A stretch of 64,000 bases of DNA from Physcomitrium patens. Its lineage: Eukaryota > Streptophyta > Bryopsida > Funariales > Funariaceae. The DNA is taken from NCBI RefSeq assembly GCF_000002425.4, contig NC_037256.1, forward strand, positions 16,340,830 to 16,404,829. The letters are read 5' to 3'. The position numbers and the translations under genes are program-made. Below, in pieces: positions 53,901-63,100 of this stretch (positions are counted from its first letter, which is position 1; each line of letters begins with the position of its first letter). Under the pieces are notes generated by a model. The model made no database searches and was not told the origin of the DNA. It saw nothing but the letters and a program-made list of their open reading frames with translations.

Positions 53901-54400
53901 TTTTGCAAAAACAATATAATTCACATTTTTAGCACATTTAATCTTATTTTTTGAATCCAAAATAATTAACATAGGTATATTAAATAGATTTCTTTTTTGA
54001 AACTCAATAGTATCAATATGTATAATAATATGACCAAAGATAACTTCTTTCTTTATATCTTTCATAATTACAGGTCTCTTGAATTCAAATACATATGCAA
54101 CCAAATCTTTTTGGTCACTTGTTCATTATTTTTGAAGCAATTCATTCAAGATTTTGGACCATCCTGGATTTGTTGTCATTTTCATAAAAATATCAAGATA
54201 TTGATAAAACCTTGTAATTTCTATAGAATCTTGAAGTGTTTCTATCATATATCTTACACTTCAAATATGTAATGATAGAAGTAAGATCTTGTGTCCTAAA
54301 TTATTTAATTTATATTGTCCTTCTTTAGGCCCAAGGCTTTGATGAGTTACAATAATATCCACCAATCCCTGATACAAATCAGCACTAAGATTTCATTGAT
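50981..54400 (-). mobile_element. Decayed Helitron with Rep and PIF1-type helicase remnants
   Basis: The - strand carries scattered but colinear matches to a plant Helitron transposase. From 54104 down: DIKKEVIFGHIIIHIDTIEF then QKR, the Helitron Rep N-terminal region just before the HUH motif (which is degraded here to LFNIP). Then a PIF1-type helicase: LNLQQRKAYDDIIASIVEEY (about 52.60-52.66 kb), ETFVYNTLA near the Walker A site (the GGTGK itself is lost), CVASSRITALLLEK (about 52.47), WNELLLQYHYCLEAIDC (about 52.3), GRATIVFGGNFCQ (about 52.2), and the C-terminal [18 protein letters not shown] (about 51.35). Stops and frameshifts are numerous. A weak hairpin ACCCTTG/CACGGAT at 51000-51020, about 16 bp inside a TTAG (complement CTAA), is a candidate Helitron 3' end. 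The 5' end was not found. Confidence 0.82.
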
Positions 54401-55240
54401 TGTAATGTAGATATTACAAATATGATTGCTTAGTTGTTGCCCATCTATTAACTCTAAATTCTTATGATAGTTTTTTTCTATGTAAAATTGTAGAATACTT
54501 GGTAGGCTTTTAAAAAAATTATTAAATAAAATAAACTATTTGAATATTATTGTTGCATCTCCAATCCTCTTGTCTAGCACCTTCTCTTTCTTAAACAATA
54601 TCCATTACTATATTTTGCGCCTTTAGGTAAGAATGCCATCCAAAGATTCTATATGGAAAAAAAAGAATATAATGAAGGGACAAATAAGCAAGTTGATCCT
54701 TATGAATCATTTCTAACAGTTCATTAGTATATACTCAAATAATAATATCACATTGTATTATACTCTGGTCTATCTCTAAGTAATATAATAGCAATTTCTT
54801 CAAAAATAATAGAAATATTATATTAAAATTTATTGCTCTCATTTATAAAGTGCAAAGAAAGAAGAAGATCTACTTCTACTACACCTTCATTTTGCACCCA
54901 AGATAGTATTTCATGTATTTTTTTATATAATATAATAAATGGTATCGTAAAGCATTAAAAAATGTGCATCAAAGATATTTAGAGGGTAATTAATTTTACT
55001 AATAGGAAGGGGGAGGAGGAATACAATATTAATACATTTAAAATTTGAATAAAATTTAGAATGTAAAATTAATATCTTAAATGGATTATTCAAGCTTGAG
55101 GGTATTATCTTTTAGGATAAATATCCAATTCTATAATGATTTAAGAGAGATATTAGGAGAAGATTTAGAAGATGGATTTTTGGCATCGAGGTTAATTTTT
55201 TTTTTAAAAAAAGGGAGGAGGGAGGGATTAGGATTGAAAG
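54400..55240. other. AT-rich DNA upstream of the Helitron remnants
   Basis: No gene recognisable. It may include the 5' part of the Helitron. The 60-codon frame at 55081-55263 is Gly/Arg/Glu-rich low-complexity sequence without a known motif. Confidence 0.4.
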
Positions 55241-55960
55241 GAGAAAAAAGGGAGGGTTCCTAGAATTTTTGAAGAACAAACAAGATTCTAGTTGGTTTCA
55301 AAGTTTTGAAGGCTACTTGCAAAATTTTCATCTTTTTGTTCTGAAATTTTGAAGGAAGTTAGATTGTATTGTTAGCTTTATAACAATCTATAGCATCCAA
55401 AAAATAGAGCTATGAGAAGGGAGAACCATGCAAATATGTAAAAGAAAGGTCACTAGAGTTTTTAGTCAGTAAGATTCAAGACTGATTGTATTATTATCTT
55501 TCTAAGAAGCTATTGCATATAAAAAAAAATAGTGCCATGAGGAGGGAGAACCATGCCAATTTGTAAAAAGAGAGTTTCTGGAATTTTTTGGCAATAAGAT
55601 TTAAGACTGGTTAGAGATTTCTATATCATTTCTTATATTTTTTTTCTTCATATTTTGAAATTTTGAGAAAAATTGGATCTTCTAGTTAGTTATTCAATAA
55701 GCTATTTTATGCAAGAAATAGAGCTATGAGGAGAGAGATCTAAGCAAATTTATGAGAAGAGGGTTGCTAGAGTTTTCTGAGTGACGAATTGAAGACTGAT
55801 TTGGATTTTTTTTGTGATTTACTAGATTTTCTTTTTTTTATTCTGAGAATTATGAAGAAGCTAGAACTCATTGTTAGCTTTCTAAAAAGCCTTAATATGC
55901 AAGAAGAAGAGTTGTGACAAGAAAAATCCAAGTTGATTTGTAGATAGGGATTTTGAAACA
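55240..55960. repeat. Degenerate tandem repeat, about four units of 150-240 bp
   Basis: Each unit repeats the order: an ATTTTGAAGAAGNTAGA-like stretch, TTGTTAGCTTTCTAAGAAGC, GCAAGAAATAGAGCTATGAG, GAGGGAGAACCATGC, and GATTTAAGACTG. Copies are visible from about 55320, 55480, 55680 and 55850. Spacing varies because A/T runs have changed length. Function unknown; such arrays occur inside large LTRs of plant Gypsy elements, but no LTR ends were found here. Confidence 0.7.
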
Positions 55961-56173
55961 GCAATTGTAGCAAACAATTAATTTTTTTTTTTTCCTTCAT
56001 TTGTCTTTTTTTTTTCTCAAGTTTTTTTTTATGGAGTTTAACATTTTTTTATTTTTTTATTTTTAAGCTAAGCTCAATAAGCTAAATTTTTCCTAGATTG
56101 AAAAAATAATAAATGAATTATAAGTATTTTAATTAGATGAAGTTTAGATTTAAGATTTGAGTTAGGGATTGGA

Positions 56174-56812
56174 TGTTAAGGACATGAATCTCAAAAAAAG
56201 AGAATCCTCAATATTCTCTTGTGTCATTGAAGAGAACTAGAAAGTCACTCAAAAGGTAATGTAATATTAACTAAAATGGCTATTGCTAAAAATAAAAAAA
56301 CTAGAAAGTCTTAAAACAAGACTAAGGACCAGAACAACATTGATAAGAGTGAAGAAGGCTTCACTCGTGCCTCCATATATGCTCTTAACTAGAAGCTACA
56401 TGGCAATGTCTTACAGGACCTCGAAAACATGTTGACTTTACTAGCCACATGTCTTAACTTGCAAGACAAGTTATCTATATTTGCGCCACATGGTTAGTTT
56501 GTTCCACATGCTATTATGTATAGTTAACTTGTTCTATAAGCAACCAACATGTGGTTAACTTTTTAACCAAGTTTCTGACCTACAAACTTATCTAAAGTCA
56601 AAACCACATCTATGAAGCTTTTAGAAAGCTTCAATCAAAGACTTTATAAAATTAATCTATACTATCCTACTTCTACCTAATCATATAAGTAATTATTGAA
56701 ATAAATATATATGTCTGTGAAATTATCCCTCATTCTAGAGATGAGTACTACGAGGAGTGATTTTCATATGTTGAAAAAGTCCAAGATGCATCAAATTGTA
56801 TTTGCCACATAG
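56174..56812 (-). mobile_element. B-like Gypsy element fragment: 3' LTR plus adjacent internal DNA
   Basis: The LTR is 56174-56722, starting TGTTAAGGACATGAATC and ending CTGTGAAA. It is colinear with 23879-24408. The internal sequence beyond it (TTATCCCTCATTCTAGAGAT...) also matches the copy at 24409-24500. The sequence breaks off at 56812, where a family A element inserted. The remainder presumably lies beyond the right end of the window. Confidence 0.83.
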
Positions 56813-56839
56813 TGTTAGGGACATATTCCTTAGAACTTT

Positions 56840-57130
56840 CTAGAGAGAAGTTTCTAGAACCTTCTAGAAAACAAGCCTCTGGAACCTTCTAGAAGAGAAG
56901 CCTCAGGACCCTTTTAGAGAGAAGTTTCTAGAAGCTTCTAGAAGGGAAGTCTCTGGAACCTTCTAGAAGAGAAGTTTCTAGAAGCTTCTAGAAAGGAATC
57001 CCCTGGAATTTTCTAGAAGCTTCCTAGTTAATAGAAGTAGCTCGAGAAGTTTCTAGAACCTTCTAGATAGGAAGCCTCTGGAACCTTCTAGAAGCTTCCT
57101 AGTTAATAGAAGTAGCTCGAGAAGCTTCCT
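56840..57130 (+). promoter_or_regulatory. Heat-shock-element array in the family A LTR
   Basis: Repeated runs such as TTCTAGAACCTTCTAGAA and TTCTAGAAGCTTCTAGAA give alternating TTC/GAA cores at exact 5-bp spacing, four or more units long, in many places across about 290 bp just upstream of the TATA box. Related arrays occur in every family A LTR in this window. This matches the heat-shock-factor consensus seen in single host promoters, here repeated many times. Confidence 0.8.
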
Positions 57131-57139
57131 AAGTAGGAG

Positions 57140-57179
57140 TATATATAGGGATCGAGGCTGAAGAGTTCTTCAGTCTCGA
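57140..57179 (+). promoter_or_regulatory. Family A LTR core promoter with adjoining hairpin
   Basis: TATATATAG at 57140-57148 is followed by arms TCGAGGCTGAAG (57152-57163) and CTTCAGTCTCGA (57168-57179) around a 4-nt loop AGTT. The single mismatch would be a G-U pair in RNA. The expected start site, about 30 bp from the TATA box, falls inside the right arm. Confidence 0.65.
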
Positions 57180-57332
57180 CAACACATCTCTTGGAGTTCT
57201 AGCTCACCTTTCTGGTGTTGTTCTTGTACTCATCTGTTTAATCTAGTTCTGCCACTTCTTCTTGAACTTCTTGTTAGATTTCAAGTCTGTATTTTGTGTC
57301 CGAGACAGTTTGTCGAGACTGCACTAACTTGA

Positions 57333-57346
57333 GATATCAAAGCTAG
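57333..57346 (+). other. Candidate tRNA primer-binding site, offset from the LTR
   Basis: GATATCAAAGC resembles the initiator-Met-tRNA complement TGGTATCAGAGC. It starts 25 nt after the LTR end GAGACA, not directly next to it. Confidence 0.5.
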
Positions 57347-57355
57347 TTCTTTCTT

Positions 57356-57542
57356 AGTAGAGTGTGGATTACCCCTCTACTTGAAGGTATACTAGCATTT
57401 TAGAGGTTGCGGATTACCCTCCTCTAAACTGATACTTCTTTTGTTACAATATTGGAGTCTTATTCTTCTTGGAGAGAGTGGATTACCCATCTTCTTGAAA
57501 TTCTTAAGGCATTTTATAGGTTGTGGATTACCCTCCTATAAA
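57356..57542 (+). other. Repeated stem-loops in the family A leader
   Basis: Three clear inverted repeats: AGTAGAG/CTCTACT (57356-57381, loop 12 nt), TTTAGAGG/CCTCTAAA (57399-57428, loop 14 nt) and TTTATAGG/CCTATAAA (57513-57542, loop 14 nt). Every loop carries G(T/C)GGATTACCC. A fourth copy of the loop motif (about 57479-57488) has a weak stem. The array lies between the primer site and the gag start at 57586. Confidence 0.8.
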
Positions 57543-59463
57543 CCAATATTGCCTCTTATAGAGTCATTTTTGTCCTTCTTTTAGAATGGCCGGAGGTCAA
57601 GACATTAGTATGATAGAAAGTTCGGAGTCTAAGTTAGATGCTATTATGAATGCCCTCGCTACGTTATCACAAAGAACTGCAGAGATTGAAGGAGTGGTGG
57701 CAAGGCTTCATAATGATAGAGTATCTGGGATAGCACAATCTAAACAGCACCAGCCTCAAACTTCTGCACTTGGAGAAACAACTTTACCTCAGGTTCGACA
57801 AGAACCACTAGTTCTACAACATAAGGAGCCTCGAGTTAGCCTTCCAGATAAGTTCGATGGAACACGTTCCAAGTTTCGAGGATTTGTCAATCAAATCAAG
57901 TTGATAACAGTTTTACAACCCGAACGATATCCAACGGAGGAGTCACATGTTGGGCTTGTTGGAACCTTACTTACGCGACAAGCCCTATCATGGTTTGCTC
58001 CTTTGTTTGAGAAACGATCATCCATATTAAACAACTTCGAAACCTTTTTGGAAGCATTTGGTGAACACGATAAGGTTCGATGGGCTACAACAAAGATCCG
58101 GTCACTACGACAGGGGATGCGTTCTACATCAGTCTATGCTTTGGATTTCAGGCAATTAGTATGCGACATCAATTGGGATGAAGAAGCGTTGATGAGTCAA
58201 TTCTATTGGGGTTTAAGAGATGATGTGAAGGATTTGCTATTAACTCTTTCTGATCCACGAACGCTCAATGAAGCCATTAGCCAAGCTGTGAAGTGCGATA
58301 ATCGCCTATTCCAACGTCGCCAAGACCAACGCTCAAGACAACATATAATTCGCCATGCTCCAACTATGTCGACAAGCAGTGTGAATTTGCATTCAGAGGT
58401 GGAAGACATACAAATTGATGCGGTATGTGTCAAATCTCTTACTATAGAAAAAAAAAAGCGACGTATGGAGGAAAATTTATGCTTGTATTGCGGTGGAAAA
58501 GGCCACAAAGTCGGAAACTACCCCAAAAAGTAAAATCGAGGCATAGTTAAGACTAGGGGAGTATTCGTTCAGAAAAACGAGGATGCCCAGCCACAGTAGG
58601 AACCGTGCGGCTGGACAATGAAATATTCCAACAACAATCAGGTTCCTTTCTTTGTGCCTAACCTGCACTTTGTTTTACAATCCCTCTGTTTATCGGCCCT
58701 CAAAAACTGAGAACCTCAGCACTACTAGACTCAGGAGCATCTGCTTATTTTTTAGACGAAGAATTTGTAAAGCGTCATAAGATCCCTTTAGTAAAAAAAT
58801 CAAAACCTGTTCATGTTGAGGTCATAGATGGGCGACCTTAATTGTCTGGTAGCATCACCCATGAATCAAAACCTATAGAAGTAATGTTTAAAGACCATAG
58901 TAGTCATATTATTTTTAATATTATTAGAAACCCATCAAATCCTATTATTCTTGGTCTTTCTTGGTTGAAAAAATATAATCCATTGATAGATTGGAGGTTG
59001 CGGAAGATGACTTTTTCCACAAAATCATCCAAGAAAAAACCTAGTAAAAAACCTCGAAAAAAGAAATCCTTATTCATTGGAGCAAGAGCGTTTATAAGAT
59101 CATATAACGAAGGCACTCCATTTGTCATTTATGCGGCTCCAACTACCGAGGAGAAGATCTCAACAGCAAGTATACCGGAGCAATATAAAGATTTTGAAGA
59201 CGTGTTTTAAAAGAAGAATGCCGACATACAACTGGAACACCGACCATATGATTGTGCCATAGACTTGCAAGAAGGAGCACAACCACCTTTTGGCCCAATC
59301 TACAATCTATCGCAAACGGAGTTGGCAGAGTTACGAAAGTACATCGACAAGAATCTAGCCAAGAACTTCATTCGTCATTCAAAATCATCAGCTGGAGCAT
59401 CCATCTTAATTGTGAAGAAGAAAGATGGATCATTACGGATGTGTGTGGACTATCGAGGCCTCA

Positions 59464-60024
59464 TGTCACGGCCATAATCATGTAAGCTAATAATTACATA
59501 TAGAAATAGGTAGAAGTAAGTAAAAGTAGATAAAAGTAAGTTAATTCTATAATATTTAATATAGAAGCTTCCTAGAAACTTCCTAGATGCTGCTTTGACT
59601 TTATAGGTGTCTTTAATTGACTTTTTGGATTAGAAACGTGGTCAACAAGTTGGCCATGTGCCACACATGTTGTTAGCTTGAAGATCAAGCTAACTATGTG
59701 GCCCATACGTAGAAAAACTTGCCTTGTAAGTCAAGGCATGTGTCCTACAAAGTCAACACATATTGGAGGTCCTATAGAACGTCACCACGTAGCCCCTAAT
59801 TAGATAGTATATATAGAGACAAGAGTGAAGGCTTCTTCACTCTTGTCAACTCCTTTCTTGCTTCTAGTCTAGTTTCAAGGGTCTCTAGTTTTCTTGTCTT
59901 TTGGCAATAGCCATTCTAGTTTCTCTTTTCAATATACATACTTATTATTCATATTTTGTTACTTTTCTTTGAGTGAAGGCTTACTTGTCTGAACTGTTTT
60001 TTCATCGAGTTCTTGTCCTTGACA
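59464..60024 (+). repeat. Family B 5' LTR (about 561 bp)
   Basis: Begins TGTCACGGCCATAATC. The right end is set at CCTTGACA by analogy with family A, whose LTR ends are fixed by target duplications. The 3' LTR lies outside the window, so the right boundary is inferred. TATA box TATATATAG at about 59808-59816. Related decayed LTRs are at 8111, 18673, 23879 and 56174. Confidence 0.85.
59818..59847 (+). promoter_or_regulatory. Perfect 13-bp hairpin after the family B TATA box
   Basis: Arms GACAAGAGTGAAG and CTTCACTCTTGTC enclose a 4-nt loop GCTT. It begins one or two bases after the TATA box, the same position and geometry as the family A hairpin. Decayed versions are visible in the older B-like LTRs near 24050 and 56350. 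Confidence 0.75.
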
Positions 60025-60045
60025 GATTGACAAGAGTGTACTTAC

Positions 60046-60142
60046 AATATCAGAGCTTTGTTTTTCTTGAGTGAGAGTGGATTACCCCTTTCTCTTCACA
60101 AGACATAAGCGTATTAGAAGTTTGCGGATTATCCACTTCTAA
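60046..60142 (+). other. Family B leader: primer-like site and stem-loops
   Basis: ATATCAGAGC (60047-60056) resembles the initiator-Met-tRNA primer complement, 22 nt inside the LTR end. GTGAGAG/CTCTTCAC (60071-60099, one bulged T) and TTAGAAG/CTTCTAA (60114-60142, loop 15 nt) present the loop motifs TGGATTACCCC and GCGGATTATCC, as in family A. Confidence 0.72.
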
Positions 60143-63100
60143 ACTGATATTGTTCTTAGTATCTTCTTTGTTATCAAGTCTTTGTTTTCTTTTGTCTTGA
60201 GCAGTATCAAACAAATTTTTCTTCTTAGTATCATTATAGCAGAGCTTCTTGAAATGAAGAGTGCAATGGCACAAATGCAAGAGCAAATGAGGGAGTTAAT
60301 GCTTGCGATGCATCAACTCAATTCACCAACACAGGAAAGAACAAGAATAGCAGAAAGTGAGGATATAGAGATGATCGGAGCTGCTTCAACATCTACAACA
60401 AATCACTTTCCTTCTCCAAATGCACAACACCCTATAAGCACTAGAGAACCAAGAATTGCCTTACTTGAGAAATTTGATGGTACGAGAACAAAGCTTCGAG
60501 GGTTCATCAATCAAGTACAATTGGCAATTGAACTTCAACCGCAAAGCTATCCAACTCCAGGATCACAAGTCAGGTTTATTGACACTCTACTTTCTGGTTC
60601 TGCATTATCGTGGTTTTCGTCTTTTCTTGAACAACGAAATCCAATATTGGACAATTTGAAAGCTTTTTTGGCGGAGTTTCGATCTATGTATGGTGAACAC
60701 GATGGAACTCGTGTTGCAACAAATAAGATCCGAATTCTGCGACAAAGAAATCACTCGGTAACACTGTATGCTTCACAATTTCGACAACTTGCAATTGACA
60801 TTAAGTAGGATGATGCTGCATTCATCAGTCAATTTCTTTATGGATTGTAATACAAAGTAAAGAAATTGATGCTCAACTTACCTGATCCTCAAACTTTGAG
60901 TCAAACAATCGATTTTGCAATAAAATGTGATAATCGACTTTTCGAATTTCGATCCGAGAATCATTTATGGGAACCTCAACGTTATTACTCAATGGCAACA
61001 TCAACATCTTTGCCAAACGTACATTTGGAAGTAGAAGACATGCAAATTGACGCGGTACGTTTTAAACCCCTAACTGAGCAAGAAAAGATTCGTCGTCGTC
61101 AAGAAGGATTATGTTTATATTGCGGAGAACCTAAGCACACTGCTCAACATTGTCCAAAGAAGCGACGCAACTATAAAATGAGGGGTACGACGGTCAAAGA
61201 AAACAACATGTCAGAAAACGGATTCGTCCAGCTACCATAGGGACTGTGCAGCTGGAACCTTGTACAATTCCTAATGAAGGTCCTATCCTCTCCTCAGAAC
61301 CCTCTCCTTGTTTTATAATAGACTTATATTTAGGACCTAAGAATTACAAAGCCTCTGCTTTATTAGATTCGGGAGCTTCAAAATGTTTTTTAGATGAACA
61401 ATTTGTTAAAAGTCGTAAAATACCCTTTGTACAAAAACCTAAACCAGTACATGTAGAAGTCATAGATGGTCGTCCCTTGTCTTTTGGAGATGTCACTCAT
61501 GAAACTCATCCTATAAAAGTAACAATAGACGGTCATGATAGCTACATAGCTTTTAACATAATTAAATCCTCGTCCAATCCAGTTATTTTAGGTTTATCCT
61601 GGCTAGAAAAATATAACCCTCGAATAAATTGGAATTCGCGTAAACTTGACTTTCTCCAGAGCGTTATTAATAGTTCTACTAACCAAGTAAAAAATTATAA
61701 GTCTAGTATAGTAAAACCCGTACTGATAGGTGCAAAAGCATTTATACACGCAGCAAAAGAAGGATCAACTTTTGCTATTTATGCTGCACCTATTTCTGAA
61801 AATGTAAAGACTTCAAGTGGCATTCCAAGTCAATATCAGGAGTATCAAGACGTTTTTGAGAAAAAGAATGCAGATATTCTTCCTGAGAATCGCCCATATG
61901 ATTGTTCAATCGACCTCAAGGAAGGAACTCAGCCACCATTTGGACCAATTTACAGTTTATCGCAAGATGAGATGGTTGAACTCAAGACATATATTGACGA
62001 GAATTTAGCAAAGAATTTCATACGCCATTCAAAATCTCCAGCAGGAGCTCCAATTCTATTCGTAAAGAAAAAAGATGGATCTTTACGAATGTGTGTTGAT
62101 TATCGAGGACTCAACAAGATCACAATCAAGAACAGGTATCCATTACCTTTGATATCAGAACTCCTTGATCAGTTGAATCAAGCTAAGATCTATACAAAAA
62201 TAGATCTAAGAGGAGCATATAATCTAGTACGGATCAAAGAAGGAGATGAATGGAAGACTGCATTTCGAACCAGGTATGGACATTTCGAATATAATGTCAT
62301 GCCGTTTGGACTCACGAATGCACCAGCTGCTTTTCAACATCTCATGAATGATGTATTTCGTGAATTCTTAGACAATTTTGTCATCTGCTATCTAGACGAT
62401 ATCCTGATCTATTCTAAGAACGTCGAAGAACATGAAATACATGTTCGACAAGTATTACAAAAACTTAGAGATGCAGGATTGTACGCCAAGATAGAAAAGT
62501 GTGTATTTCACACTACTCAAGTTGACTTTTTAGGATACATCATTTCAAATGATGGTCTCATGATGGATTCTAAGAAAGTCCAAACAATCATGGATTGGAA
62601 GATTCCAAAGACAGTAAGAGATGTCCAATGTTTCTTGGGATTTGCTAATTACTATCGGATCTTCATCAAAGATTTCTCACGAGTTGCAGCTCCACTTACA
62701 CGCTTGACTAGTAAAGATAAATTCCAATGGAATCAAGAAGCGGAAGTAGCATTTGAAGCCTTGAAGACATCGTTTGTCTCTGCACCAATCTTATATCTTG
62801 TTGACTTTTTCAAGGCATTTTTTATGGAAACAGATGCATCAGATTTTGCCTTGGGTGCAGTTTTATCACAAATGGGAACAGATGACAAACTTCATCCGAT
62901 AGCTTTTCATTCAAGAAAATTCTCAGCAGCCGAGATTAATTATGAGATCTACGATAAAGAACTTCTTGCGATCGTGGATTCCTTTCAAAAATGGCGTCAT
63001 TATCTCAAAGAGGCTTTCTTGTCCAGTCACTGTGTATACAGATCACAAGAACCTCGAGTATTTCATGTCAGCATGTGTGTTGAATCGTCGTCAAGCTCGT

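Larger units (their letters stand above)
56813..57307 (+). repeat. Family A 5' LTR (495 bp)
   Basis: Begins TGTTAGGGACATATTCC and ends GTGTCCGAGACA. The U3 part (56840-57130) is packed with TTCTAGAA and GAAGCTTC words. TATA box TATATATAG at 57140-57148. A hairpin follows at 57152-57179. Confidence 0.93.
56813..59463 (+). mobile_element. Family A Gypsy element, left part, interrupted by a family B element
   Basis: 5' LTR 56813-57307, structured leader 57308-57585, gag about 57.59-58.55 kb (start MAGGQDISMIESSESKLDAI; knuckle CLYCGGKGHKVGNY), protease about 58.7-59.0 kb, and the first part of reverse transcriptase to 59463 ([17 protein letters not shown]). A family B element is inserted at 59464 within the reverse transcriptase; the rest lies outside the window. 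The visible coding parts have only a few lesions. Base composition is close to normal, so it is younger than the AT-rich copies. It is nested in the B-like element at 56174. Confidence 0.92.

Noticed and set aside
57333-57346. Considered extending the family A LTR to the primer-like site
   Set aside because: Target duplications CATAT and GTAAC at two independent copies place the LTR end earlier, at GACA, so the spacer is real.
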